Of a stretch of DNA of 23,996 bases, positions 1-8,019 are shown piece after piece. The position numbers and the translations under genes were made by a program. Under the pieces are notes generated by a model. That model worked only from the letters and a program-made list of their open reading frames with translations. It made no database searches and was not told the origin of the DNA. The stretch's first letter is position 1; each line of letters starts with the position of its first letter. The stretch comes from UBA5109 sp965662565 (lineage in GTDB: Bacteria; Pseudomonadota; Gammaproteobacteria; Pseudomonadales; Pseudohongiellaceae): assembly GCA_965662565.1 (NCBI GenBank), contig CBFIHS010000030.1, forward strand, positions 1-23,996, in the 5' to 3' direction.

Positions 1-882
1 TAATACGAAACGTTGCTCACTATGACAGTCAACCACATGCAATAGCAAGGAAGCCTCAATAGTTTCTTCTAGAGTAGCACGGAATGCATCAACTAATTGG
101 TGTGGCAGGTCTCGAATAAAGCCTACTGTGTCTGCCAGAATAATGGAGCCAACATCAGGTAATTGAATTTTTCGCAGAGTAGAGTCCAAAGTGGCAAATA
201 ATTGATCAGCGGCATAAATTTCAGCTTTAGTGAGGTAATTAAAAAGAGAAGACTTACCTGCATTGGTATATCCGACGAAAGAGACAGTCGGGATTTCTGC
301 TTTTTTTCTCGCTTTGCGGCCCTGGTTACGTTGGCTTCGTACTTTCTCGAGACTTTTATTGATGGACTTAAGACGCACTCCAATCAAGCGTTGATCGATT
401 TCGAGCTGCGTTTCGCCTGCTCCACGTAAACCGATACCACCTTTTTGTCTATCAAGATGGGTCCAGCCTCTAACTAAGCGAGTTCGTGTATGTTTAAGTT
501 GTGCGAGTTCGACCTGTAATTTCCCTTCGTAGGAACGGGCGCGTTGAGCAAAGATATCTAGTATCAGACCAGTTCGGTCTAAGACTCTGCACTCGAGAGC
601 TTTTTCAAGGTTGCGTTCTTGGCTGGGGGAGAGCGAATGGTTAAATAAGACTATTTCTGCTTCGTGGGCTTGAACAGCTTGCTTAATTTCTTCCATCTTA
701 CCTGTGCCAACAAAAAAACGTGCTGCTATTTGTTGGCGGGATCCGGTAATGAATTCAGCGGGGCAGGCTCCAGCGGAGATAGCGAGTTCTTCAAATTCTC
801 TAGGGTCGCCTTCCACTTCAGAATGAATATCCAGGTGTACTAATATGGCTAATTCGCCGCTTTCTGGGCGTTCAAAGAACAC
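1..882 (-). CDS. hflX: GTPase HflX, 5' part (gene truncated by window edge)
   Basis: The 294 codons visible encode the N-terminal part of the ribosome-associated GTPase HflX, which helps split or rescue ribosomes under stress; the family is usually about 430 residues, so roughly the last third lies outside the window. The HflX-specific N-terminal domain comes first, then the glycine-rich stretch GGIGLRGAGETQLE, then the GTPase domain with the Walker A (G1) motif GYTNAGKSS at about 250-230 in window coordinates and the G3 motif DTVGF. The reading frame is open to base 1, ending in SEQRFVL. The start is GTG at 882, inferred because VFFERPESGELA matches the family N terminus; that GTG shares one base with the hfq stop codon (TAGTG), so hflX is translationally coupled to hfq. 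This is the standard hfq-hflX order. Confidence 0.95.
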   Translation of the reverse strand, partial: MFFERPESGELAILVHLDIHSEVEGDPREFEELAISAGACPAEFITGSRQQIAARFFVGTGKMEEIKQAVQAHEAEIVLFNHSLSPSQERNLEKALECRVLDRTGLILDIFAQRARSYEGKLQVELAQLKHTRTRLVRGWTHLDRQKGGIGLRGAGETQLEIDQRLIGVRLKSINKSLEKVRSQRNQGRKARKKAEIPTVSFVGYTNAGKSSLFNYLTKAEIYAADQLFATLDSTLRKIQLPDVGSIILADTVGFIRDLPHQLVDAFRATLEETIEASLLLHVVDCHSEQRFVL

Positions 883-1142
883 TAAATAATGTTACCAGGT
901 TCGAATGGACCAGCTTCAGTATCCTGAGGTGACATACGGATTGCGCGATTAGGAACAACAGTTGAAATGGCATGTTTATAAACCATCTGGCTTACTGTGT
1001 TTTTCAATACGATTACGAACTGATCAAATGATTCAATTTGTCCTTGTAATTTAATGCCACTAACAAGGTATATGGCAACAGGAATTTTCTCCTTGCGAAG
1101 TGTATTAAGAAAAGGGTCTTGAAGAGATTGCCCTTTGGACAT
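882..1142 (-). CDS. hfq: RNA chaperone Hfq
   Basis: Hfq is the hexameric Sm-like RNA chaperone that pairs small RNAs with mRNAs in the cytoplasm. The 86-residue protein has the Sm1 region (SLQDPFLNTLRKEKIPV, then LVSGIKLQGQIESFDQFVIVL) and the Sm2 region with the YKHA signature, followed by a short C-terminal tail. The tail is shorter than in Escherichia coli (102 residues), so any tail-dependent function would be reduced. The ATG start at 1142 has a strong Shine-Dalgarno AAGGAG six bases upstream. It lies 97 bp downstream of miaA and overlaps hflX by one base. A TATAAT hexamer just after the miaA stop (1229-1234, minus strand) may be a local promoter. Confidence 0.97.
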   Translation of the reverse strand: MSKGQSLQDPFLNTLRKEKIPVAIYLVSGIKLQGQIESFDQFVIVLKNTVSQMVYKHAISTVVPNRAIRMSPQDTEAGPFEPGNII

Positions 1143-1228
1143 GATTTACTCCTTAGTGTTTATTTAGTCTCTATTTTAGTAAGTAAATTTTTCGCTATAA
1201 ATTTACAATGACTGGCATGGGATTGCCT

Positions 1229-1234
1229 ATTATA
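1229..1234 (-). promoter_or_regulatory. Possible -10 element for hfq-hflX
   Basis: A perfect TATAAT reads toward hfq immediately after the miaA stop codon, which would give a leader of about 80 nt. No good -35 is present: the best candidate, TGGTAG with an 18-base spacer, is poor and lies in the miaA 3' end. hfq promoters are known inside or near miaA in E. coli. This is a motif match only. Confidence 0.25.
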
Positions 1235-1239
1235 GTGCT

Positions 1240-2202
1240 TTAGTGAAGACGGCTACCACTTTTAGTTGCAGTTACTTCCATAATTTCCTCACATTTTTTT
1301 AGAATATCGTCAGTTTCTGTGTGAATGACCTTTAAATCATCCCAGCTTCTTAACCAAGTATGCTGCCTTTTCGCTAGTTGACGGGTTGCCGCCAATGCTT
1401 TTTCTTTCATGATTTCGAAATCATAGCGACCTTCGAGGTAATCCCATATCTGACGATAACCGACAGCTCGAATGGAAGGTAAGCTGGTACTTAGATCACC
1501 TCTTTTGTATAAAGTTTCAACTTCGTCAACAAAGCCATCTTTAAGCATTTGTACAAATCGCTGTTCAATCCTTTGGTGTAATGTGGCACGTTGCTCAGGG
1601 TAGATTGCCAAAAAGTGGAGTTGGAAGGGTAAATCAGCTTGTTCATTTTGTTGTTCATGAAGCTCGGTCATTGACTGGCCAGTGAGTTCATAAACTTCTA
1701 ATGCTCGTTGTAAGCGTTGAGGGTCATTAGGGTGTATGCGCGCGGCAGACAAAGGATCGACCTGACTAAGGCGATCATGAACAGCCTGCCAACCATCATT
1801 GTCGGCAAGTTCTAGGATTTTATTTCGTACGGCTTTGTCTGCAGCGGGCATGGGAGCAAGCCCGTCGCGTAAAGCTTTGAAATAAAGCATGGTGCCCCCA
1901 ACCAATAAAGGGATGTTGCCATTCTCTTGAATTAGCTTTATTTCTCTAAAAGCATCCTGACGAAAATTTGCAGCGGAATAAGATTCCGATGGATCAAGCA
2001 TATCAATTAAACGGTGCGGCGCTGTTTTTAAAGTCTCGTTATCAGGTTTTCCCGAGCCAATATTCAGGTCACGATAAACCTGTGTTGAATCAACGCTGAT
2101 TATTTCAAAAGGACCATGCTGTACGAGATCAATCGCCAAGCTGGTTTTGCCAGAAGCAGTTGGGCCCATCAGACAAAAAACTGGAGGAAGACGTGTATTC
2201 AA
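1240..2202 (-). CDS. miaA: tRNA dimethylallyltransferase MiaA
   Basis: MiaA transfers a dimethylallyl group from DMAPP to A37 of tRNAs reading UNN codons, the first step to i6A/ms2i6A. The 320-residue protein has the P-loop GPTASGKT (residues 13-20), the DSTQVYRDLNIGSGKP segment, LIDMLDP, GGTMLYFKAL, the RAVGYRQIWDYL segment and the C-terminal KRQHTWLRSW, all typical of the family; the length is normal. The start appears to be TTG at 2202, because the next in-frame Met (residue 12) would cut into the P-loop; only a weak AAG-type Shine-Dalgarno is visible. It is divergent from murI, with about 95 bp between, and precedes hfq as in E. coli. Confidence 0.95.
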   Translation of the reverse strand: MNTRLPPVFCLMGPTASGKTSLAIDLVQHGPFEIISVDSTQVYRDLNIGSGKPDNETLKTAPHRLIDMLDPSESYSAANFRQDAFREIKLIQENGNIPLLVGGTMLYFKALRDGLAPMPAADKAVRNKILELADNDGWQAVHDRLSQVDPLSAARIHPNDPQRLQRALEVYELTGQSMTELHEQQNEQADLPFQLHFLAIYPEQRATLHQRIEQRFVQMLKDGFVDEVETLYKRGDLSTSLPSIRAVGYRQIWDYLEGRYDFEIMKEKALAATRQLAKRQHTWLRSWDDLKVIHTETDDILKKCEEIMEVTATKSGSRLH

Positions 2203-2265
2203 TATTTTTTCTTATTAAGACTGGGTTATGAAAAAAATCAAAGCTAACTATAGCAAGAAATACGC

Positions 2266-2271
2266 TACAAT
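2266..2271 (+). promoter_or_regulatory. Possible -10 element for murI
   Basis: TACAAT lies in the AT-rich divergent miaA-murI spacer, 26 bases before the preferred murI ATG. The base run 17 bp upstream (GCTAAC) is a weak -35. If real, the transcript would start near 2278, leaving about 20 nt of leader before ATG 2298 but almost none before the alternative GTG 2283. Confidence 0.25.
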
Positions 2272-2297
2272 CATTTTCTTTTGTGTCGCGTTCTTAT

Positions 2298-3107
2298 ATG
2301 GCTTCAGATTTACCTATAGGTGTAATTGATTCCGGAGTTGGCGGGCTGTCTGTGTTGAAAAAAATACATCAGCTCATGCCGAACGAAGAACTTATCTATG
2401 TGGCAGATTCCTGGTATGCCCCTTATGGGGAAAAAAGCGAAGATGAAATCAGGCGGCGTTGCTTCGATAACATGGGTTTCTTTGAGCTTCAGCATGTAAA
2501 AGCAGTTGTACTTGCCTGCAACACCGCAACCGCAGCCGCAGTAAAAGAATTACGAGCCGAGTTTGATGTTCCGATTGTTGGAATGGAGCCTGCGGTTAAA
2601 CCCGCCTCAGAATTAACCCGCACTGGGGTTGTCGGCGTGCTTGCTACAACAGGCACTTTGGGAAGTGATAAATATTTGAGCCTGCAATCTCTTTATGACG
2701 AGAAAGTTGAAATCTTAACCAAAGCCTGTCCCGGCTTGGTGGATGAAATTGAAAAGCTTGAGCCAGATACTGGCGAAATCATTAAATTGGTTACGGAATA
2801 CACTGAAGACATTCTTCATAGAAGGGCCGATACCATGGTCCTGGGTTGTACGCATTACGCACTGATCACAGATATCATCAAAGATATAGTCGGCCCTGAA
2901 GTGGTTTTAGTCGATACTGGTATGGCAGTAGCAAAAGAACTTAGAAGGCGTTTGTTTGAGAACGATACTATGTCAGATTCCTTGCAAAAAGGCCGGCTAA
3001 GTTTTTTTACCAGCGGCGTTATTGAGGACCAACAAGTCTTAATATCAAGATATTGGGGCGAACAGGTTGAGGTTCTGCACTATTTAAATTTTTTACTGGC
3101 CACGTAA
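2298..3107 (+). CDS. murI: Glutamate racemase MurI
   Basis: MurI converts L-glutamate to D-glutamate for peptidoglycan in the cytoplasm, with no cofactor. It has the N-terminal GVIDSGVGGLSV motif (catalytic Asp and Ser of DSG), the first catalytic cysteine in LACNTATA and the second in LGCTHYALI; the length of about 269 residues is normal. I chose ATG 2298 (MASDLPIGVIDSG). A GTG at 2283 would add five residues (reads MSRSY when translated) but has no Shine-Dalgarno and sits very close to the possible promoter. Neither start has a clear ribosome site. The gene lies opposite to all neighbours, between mutL and miaA, and its last 15 bases overlap the 3' end of mutL, leaving no room for a terminator between them. 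Confidence 0.95.
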   Translation: MASDLPIGVIDSGVGGLSVLKKIHQLMPNEELIYVADSWYAPYGEKSEDEIRRRCFDNMGFFELQHVKAVVLACNTATAAAVKELRAEFDVPIVGMEPAVKPASELTRTGVVGVLATTGTLGSDKYLSLQSLYDEKVEILTKACPGLVDEIEKLEPDTGEIIKLVTEYTEDILHRRADTMVLGCTHYALITDIIKDIVGPEVVLVDTGMAVAKELRRRLFENDTMSDSLQKGRLSFFTSGVIEDQQVLISRYWGEQVEVLHYLNFLLAT

Positions 3108-4925
3108 AAATAACTTATCCAGTTCAGCCAAACTTCTTTGCACCCAAGTGGGTCGACCATGGTTACATTGACCGCTTCGCTCAGTATGTTCCATATCCCT
3201 TAGCAGTGCATTCATTTCTGTAATAGTCAGTTGGCGATTTGCTCTTACAGAGCCATGACAAGCCATGGTTGATAGAATTTCGTCACGCTGCGCTTCCAGT
3301 CTGTCGCTGGTGCCATGCTCAAGAAAGTCAGATAAGACATCGCGTAATAATTGTTCAACCTTGGCATTTGCTAAAATAGTTGGCACCTGTTTTAAACTGA
3401 GAGTTTCTGGGCCAAGACGCTCTACTTCCATTCCCAGGCTTGCCAAATAGTTATTATGTTCTTCAGCTAAATCTGCTTCGCGCTCACTAACGGCTATCGC
3501 GACTGGAACCAGAAGAGGTTGCACTTTAATGCCTTCATTGCTGCTGGCTGTTTTCATGTGCTCATAAGTAATGCGTTCATGGGCGGCATGCATATCCACC
3601 ACAACCAGGCCCTGTGCATTTTGCGCAAGAATATAAATGCCATGCAGCTGTGCAATCGCAAAACCTAAAGGTGGAATGTTTTGATCGCCTTCCGGCATGG
3701 GTTGAGGTTCGACTGATGAACGAAAAAAATCATAGCTCGCTAATTGATTTTGTATTTGATTACTGCGATCACCGCTTTGGTTTTGATAAGAAGATTGGTA
3801 GCTGGTTCTAGCTTCGGAATCATAGGATGCAAAGTTGATTGCCGATTGGGAATTTGTGAGATCAGAGGAGTCAACTTTCAATCCTTCGCTAGAGACAGAG
3901 TTTTCTTGTAAGTGATCTTCTGGTCGAACGGAAGCCAAAGCGTTATGCAGGGTCGAATATAAGAAGCCATGGACAGATCGGCTTTCACGAAACCGCACTT
4001 CGTGTTTAGTTGGGTGAACATTGACATCAACGACAGCAGGATCAATTTCTAGAAACAGAGTAAAGGCTGGATGACGGCCATGAAACAGGACGTCTCGATA
4101 AGCCTGTTTAATAGCGTGAGTAACAACTTTGTCGCGGATGGTTCGGCCATTGACGTAAAAAAATTGCATGTCGGCTTGAGAGCGAGAGAAGGTTGGTAAA
4201 GATACCCAGCCCCAGAGTCTCATGCCATTGGTTTCCATATCGATGTAAACAGAATTATCAATAAAAGCAGGACCACAGATCTGGGCAACGCGACGTTGTT
4301 GTTCTTGCTCAGTATTGGCTCTTTCGTACTTGTGAATTTGACGCTGGTTATGCTGCAAGCTAAAGCTTACATCGAAACGACTTAGTGCAAGATGCTTAAC
4401 AATATCATCAATGCGTTTGAATTCTGTTTGTTCGGTTCGAAGAAATTTACGGCGGGCAGGCGTGTTAAAAAATAAGTCGCGTACTTCAACGTTTGTACCA
4501 ATGGGATGAGCAGCAGGAGACAGTTTGCTTTGCATATCGACGCCTTCAGTTTCGACTTTCCAGGCTTCGTTGGCATCAGGTGTTCTTGAGATTAAAGCTA
4601 AACGAGAAACAGAAGCGATGCTGGCTAGAGCTTCGCCGCGAAAGCCGAGGCTGGCAACGTGTTCCAAATCTTCAAGCTCGGTAATTTTGCTGGTGGCGTG
4701 CCGACTTAAGGCCAGCGGCAAATCTTCTTTGTCTATGCCTTGTCCATCATCTCGTATGCGTATGAGTTTTACGCCGCCTTGCTCTAACTCAATCTCAATT
4801 CGTTTTGCGCCAGAATCCAGGCTGTTTTCCAACAGTTCTTTGACCACAGAAGCAGGCCGCTCGACGACTTCGCCGGCTGCAATCTGATTCGTCAGACGTT
4901 GACTCAGGAGTTGTATTCTTGCCAT
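3093..4925 (-). CDS. mutL: DNA mismatch repair protein MutL, endonuclease-type
   Basis: MutL couples mismatch recognition by MutS to strand incision and removal. The N-terminal GHKL ATPase shows EVVERPASVVKELLENSLDSGA (residues 19-40, the ATP/Mg site), DDGQGI (59-64) and GFRGEAL (94-100). A Ser/Gln/Asn-rich linker spans about 336-415. The C-terminal dimerization domain carries DMHAAHERITYE (444-455), which fits the metal-dependent nicking motif DQHA(X)2E(X)4E apart from Q to M, together with ACHGSVRANR (555-564) and QCNHGRPTW (586-594), which resemble the other metal-site motifs. This suggests the MutL type that nicks DNA itself, found in bacteria without MutH. It follows amiB after 66 bp; no strong Shine-Dalgarno is visible. 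Confidence 0.95.
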   Translation of the reverse strand: MARIQLLSQRLTNQIAAGEVVERPASVVKELLENSLDSGAKRIEIELEQGGVKLIRIRDDGQGIDKEDLPLALSRHATSKITELEDLEHVASLGFRGEALASIASVSRLALISRTPDANEAWKVETEGVDMQSKLSPAAHPIGTNVEVRDLFFNTPARRKFLRTEQTEFKRIDDIVKHLALSRFDVSFSLQHNQRQIHKYERANTEQEQQRRVAQICGPAFIDNSVYIDMETNGMRLWGWVSLPTFSRSQADMQFFYVNGRTIRDKVVTHAIKQAYRDVLFHGRHPAFTLFLEIDPAVVDVNVHPTKHEVRFRESRSVHGFLYSTLHNALASVRPEDHLQENSVSSEGLKVDSSDLTNSQSAINFASYDSEARTSYQSSYQNQSGDRSNQIQNQLASYDFFRSSVEPQPMPEGDQNIPPLGFAIAQLHGIYILAQNAQGLVVVDMHAAHERITYEHMKTASSNEGIKVQPLLVPVAIAVSEREADLAEEHNNYLASLGMEVERLGPETLSLKQVPTILANAKVEQLLRDVLSDFLEHGTSDRLEAQRDEILSTMACHGSVRANRQLTITEMNALLRDMEHTERSGQCNHGRPTWVQRSLAELDKLFLRGQ

Positions 4926-4948
4926 AGGGCTTAGGAATCTTTGATTCT

Positions 4949-4981
4949 ATCTACTATCTATAACCAGCCATGATAGTAGAT
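4949..4981. repeat. 10-bp inverted repeat in the amiB-mutL spacer
   Basis: ATCTACTATC (4949-4958) and its exact complement GATAGTAGAT (4972-4981) flank a 13-base loop, between the amiB stop and the mutL start. The stem is AT-rich and has no T-run after it on either strand, so it is not a typical terminator. It may be an mRNA processing hairpin or an operator in the mutL leader. Confidence 0.45.
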
Positions 4982-4991
4982 TTCTTGATCC

Positions 4992-6530
4992 CTATCTGGA
5001 AGGTATTCTTAAAATTTGACCAACCTGAATAGTATCACTATTTAACTGGTTTGTTTCGCGAATCCTTTGCAGTGAAATGCGATAACTTTCTGCAATTATT
5101 GAGAGCGATTCACCGCGACTGACAACATGCTCTCGAAAATTAATTTGCGCAAGTGAAGAAGATAGTGCGCTCGGAATGGTTAACTCTTGTCCGACATGAA
5201 TGGTTGATCCGCTGATGCTATTGGCTGACTTCAAGCTGGATAAGGAGATATTAAACCGATCTGCAATTTCTGAAAGATTATCTCCTCGAGCGACGATATA
5301 AGAACCAGAACCAAGCTGGCTGCCACCATTATTTTTATGCCAAGAGACGAAGCTTCCACGCGGCGGATTATCATAAAAATAAGAAGTTATGCCTTGGACG
5401 ACAGCTGTAGCAAAGCTTGACTGAAATGATTTGGAGTTCAAATTACGCGCATCTGTTGGATTGGTGATATAGCCGGCTTCTATTAGTAGTGATGGTATAT
5501 CAGCTTGTTTTAAGACTACGAAAGCGGCTTGCTCTACATTAGTCCGTCGCATGCGAGTTACCGTGCCTAAGGAAGAAATAATTTTGTCACCGGCTTCCAG
5601 GCTAGAAGCGATACTTGCCGTCATGGAGAGATCTAATAAAACAGAAGCCAAAACTGCATCTTTATCGGAGAGGCTAACTGAACCCACACCTCCAATGAGG
5701 TCAGCACCGTTTTCCTTTTCAGCCATGCGTCTGGCTTGCTCACTGGTAGCACCACGTTGTGATAAAGCGTACACAGTTGCGCCTCTGGCGTTCGAGCTGG
5801 AAAAAGCATCAGCATGGATGGCTATAAAAAAGTCTGCATTGTTATCATGAGCTATTTTGGTTCTGCCACGAAGATCGACGTAGTAGTCTCCATCTCTAAT
5901 CATTACCGGCTTATAGCCAGGTGTTTGACTTAAAATCTTTTCAATTTCACGAGCGATTGCGAGCACAACGCGTTTTTCTTGAATCCGATCGACCCCGATA
6001 GCACCAGGGTCTTCACCGCCATGACCCGCCGATATCGCCACCACGATGTCGCGTTTCCCATTAGCAATGTCGTCTGCGGAAGCTCGCACAACAGGTTCGG
6101 CAGTAATGTTTGACTGGGTATCGTAAAGGTCTACAACTAAGCGATCACCATACTGTTCATTTTCGGCAAGATGAAAAGAACGAGCTTGAACGGCTGCGCT
6201 TAGATCGAGTACAACACGTGTGTCATCACTGTTCCGAGTAGCAAAGCGAATGTTGGTTACAGGCGTTCCGCTGAGGTCGAGTCCAGCGAAATCGGTTGTT
6301 ATGGAGGCATCAGTAAGGTCTATGACTACACGGCGAGGATTTTCCAAACTGAACACTTGGTGTTCAACTTGTTCACTTAAATCAAATACAAAACGAGTGT
6401 ATTCGGGGGCTCGGTAAGAGCGAACGCTTTCGACAGTGGTAGCTTGGGCCAAGCCGCTAAAGCAGCAAAAGAATAGAGCGAAGAATAAATGCGTTCGAAC
6501 AAGCATGTGTTTAGGCTCAAGATTCCGCAT
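4992..6530 (-). CDS. amiB: N-acetylmuramoyl-L-alanine amidase, AMIN plus two LysM (AmiB type)
   Basis: This periplasmic zinc amidase cleaves the amide between N-acetylmuramic acid and L-alanine of peptidoglycan to separate daughter cells. Order: signal peptide (cleavage after AQA, residue 30), AMIN domain for septal targeting (about 32-135), Amidase_3 domain with zinc and catalytic residues H170 (SAGHGGEDPG), E185, H239 (FIAIHADA) and E351 (LLIEAGYITNP), then two LysM peptidoglycan-binding repeats (about 411-453 and 468-510). The open frame starts at ATG 6530 without a Shine-Dalgarno. ATG at 6506 (MLVRTHLFFA) has a GAG upstream and gives a cleaner signal peptide, so it may be the true start. 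Amidases of this group usually carry an inserted autoinhibitory helix; the segment around 265-320 is the likely one. Confidence 0.93.
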   Translation of the reverse strand: MRNLEPKHMLVRTHLFFALFFCCFSGLAQATTVESVRSYRAPEYTRFVFDLSEQVEHQVFSLENPRRVVIDLTDASITTDFAGLDLSGTPVTNIRFATRNSDDTRVVLDLSAAVQARSFHLAENEQYGDRLVVDLYDTQSNITAEPVVRASADDIANGKRDIVVAISAGHGGEDPGAIGVDRIQEKRVVLAIAREIEKILSQTPGYKPVMIRDGDYYVDLRGRTKIAHDNNADFFIAIHADAFSSSNARGATVYALSQRGATSEQARRMAEKENGADLIGGVGSVSLSDKDAVLASVLLDLSMTASIASSLEAGDKIISSLGTVTRMRRTNVEQAAFVVLKQADIPSLLIEAGYITNPTDARNLNSKSFQSSFATAVVQGITSYFYDNPPRGSFVSWHKNNGGSQLGSGSYIVARGDNLSEIADRFNISLSSLKSANSISGSTIHVGQELTIPSALSSSLAQINFREHVVSRGESLSIIAESYRISLQRIRETNQLNSDTIQVGQILRIPSR

Positions 6531-6592
6531 TAAATTACAATAAGTTTATAGATTACAGATATTTACAGGGATAATCTAGCAAATTTCTAGCT

Positions 6593-7054
6593 TTATTTAA
6601 AAACAGTTTGCAGCTCTTCAGATGCGGCTTCACCTTTTGTTGAGAAGGCCTGCCAGCTAATTTCCCGTCCCTTTTTTTTTAATTGCATATCAATCGCTAG
6701 GTCAGGTTCTGGCAGATAGTTCAGTGCTTTTTGAGGCCATTCCACCAAACACAGAGTCGAGGCGTCCAAATAGTCACGAAATCCTATGTACTCAAGTTCT
6801 TCTGGGTCTTCCATACGATAAAGGTCGAAGTGCATGACGCGTCTACCATCAAGCTCGTAAGGCTCCACTAAAGTATAAGTTGGGCTTTTAACAGCACCGG
6901 TATGGCCAAGAGAATGAATCAAGCCCCTTGTTAAGGTAGTTTTTCCTGCGCCAAGGTTGCCGCTTAATGTAACCAAGCCATTAGGCATTAAAGTGGCTAA
7001 AGCAGCGCCAAAAGCTTCAGTTGCGGCCTCATTTTCTAGATAAATGGAAGTCAC
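6593..7054 (-). CDS. tsaE: tRNA threonylcarbamoyladenosine biosynthesis ATPase TsaE
   Basis: TsaE is the P-loop ATPase that works with TsaB, TsaD and TsaC to make t6A37 on ANN-decoding tRNAs. The 153-residue protein has Walker A in LSGNLGAGKTTL (around residues 30-41), SPTYTLVEPY, the MHFDLYRMEDPEEL segment and CLVEWPQK near the C terminus, all family hallmarks; the length is normal. The start is GTG at 7054, embedded in a GTGA overlap with the nnrD stop, so translation is probably coupled to nnrD. It is followed after 62 bp by amiB, the usual tsaE-amiB order. Confidence 0.95.
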   Translation of the reverse strand: MTSIYLENEAATEAFGAALATLMPNGLVTLSGNLGAGKTTLTRGLIHSLGHTGAVKSPTYTLVEPYELDGRRVMHFDLYRMEDPEELEYIGFRDYLDASTLCLVEWPQKALNYLPEPDLAIDMQLKKKGREISWQAFSTKGEAASEELQTVFK

Positions 7055-7899
7055 TTTTCGTTTACTAGCTTATGGATATAAGGCATTAGATCGCTGGCTA
7101 AAAGCCCACGCATACCGGAATCATTGGCAGCGAGATCAGCGCTATAACTGTGTATGCAGACCCCCAGTCTTGCGCTGTCGGCTATCGAAAAGCCTTGTGC
7201 CATAAGGCCTCCGATTAAACCACTTAAGACATCACCCATGCCGCCAGTGCCCATTCCAGGGTTCCCATGAACACAGATATCAAGCTGTTTGCGACCATTA
7301 TGTTGGAAGGCTACGAGAGTTCCGGCACCTTTTAAAATAGCGGTACAGCCATATTTCTCCTGCAAATCCAGACAAGCTTGCTGTCGGTCATTCTCAATAT
7401 CTTCCGTGCTGCAGGCTAATAAACGAGCAGCTTCACCTGGATGAGGAGTAATAATGCATTGCTCATTTAAACTGGCATTAACCAAGTCTTGGCTAATGAG
7501 GTTTAGAGCATCAGCGTCGACAAGCATAGGGGTTTGAGCTGATAGAGCTGTATTAAGGCACTCAACTGACCAAGCAGACTGTCCTAATCCAGGCCCAATA
7601 ACGATAACAGACGCTTTTTTCACGAGTATGGCCAAGTCCCCTGCATGCTCTAGGCTGTGAGCCATTATTTCAGGTCGTCTAGCGAGCAAAGCACTTAAGT
7701 GTTCTGAGCGTGTCGCTGCAGAAATTAAGCCTGCACCACTTCTGGCAGCTGCCTCTGCAGACATTAATACCGCACCGCCAAAACCATGGTCACCACCAAT
7801 GATCAATACATGGCCGTTATCGCCCTTATGTGAGCGCTCACTACGCTTAAAGAGTTTGTGTTTTATGGATTGGTATTTTAGAGGTCTGGGAGAGTTCAA
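7051..7899 (-). CDS. nnrD: ADP-dependent NAD(P)H-hydrate dehydratase, stand-alone
   Basis: This enzyme dehydrates damaged S-NAD(P)H hydrate back to NAD(P)H using ADP. It is a ribokinase-like fold with HKGDNGHVLIIGG near the N terminus, ITPHPGEAARLL in the middle, LKGAGTLV, and the nucleotide site NPGMGTGGMGDVLSGLIGGL. It has 282 residues and covers only the dehydratase; the NAD(P)HX epimerase domain that precedes it in the fused E. coli-type Nnr (about 500 residues) is absent, and I see no remnant of it upstream. The start is TTG at 7899, since no other in-frame start lies before the conserved core; AGG about nine bases upstream is a weak Shine-Dalgarno. It overlaps tsaE by four bases. Confidence 0.92.
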   Translation of the reverse strand: MNSPRPLKYQSIKHKLFKRSERSHKGDNGHVLIIGGDHGFGGAVLMSAEAAARSGAGLISAATRSEHLSALLARRPEIMAHSLEHAGDLAILVKKASVIVIGPGLGQSAWSVECLNTALSAQTPMLVDADALNLISQDLVNASLNEQCIITPHPGEAARLLACSTEDIENDRQQACLDLQEKYGCTAILKGAGTLVAFQHNGRKQLDICVHGNPGMGTGGMGDVLSGLIGGLMAQGFSIADSARLGVCIHSYSADLAANDSGMRGLLASDLMPYIHKLVNEK

Positions 7900-7926
7900 G
7901 AAGATTTACCTAGAAGAGATTAAACA

Positions 7927-7950
7927 TCGACAATGCGTGCACATTGCCGA
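7927..7950 (-). terminator. Strong hairpin between the 8020-8226 gene and nnrD
   Basis: Read on the minus strand, TCGGCAATG pairs with CATTGTCGA around a 6-base loop: nine pairs with one G-U wobble. The palindrome GTTTTAAAAC lies just upstream (7951-7960). The following bases (TGTTTAATC) form a poor U-tract, so this could be a weak terminator for the upstream small gene, an attenuator, or an operator in the nnrD leader. Confidence 0.4.
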
Positions 7951-8019
7951 GTTTTAAAACTTAAATGAACTTGTTGTTAGGTATGTTACTGGCTTGTATT
8001 CTTTCTTGCTAGTATTTGG

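Noticed and set aside
4525..4887. Plus-strand frame of 120 residues inside mutL, and similar frames inside amiB, copA, GT4 and the flavoprotein
   Set aside because: They lie wholly inside well-supported genes on the opposite strand, have low-complexity translations and no ribosome sites.
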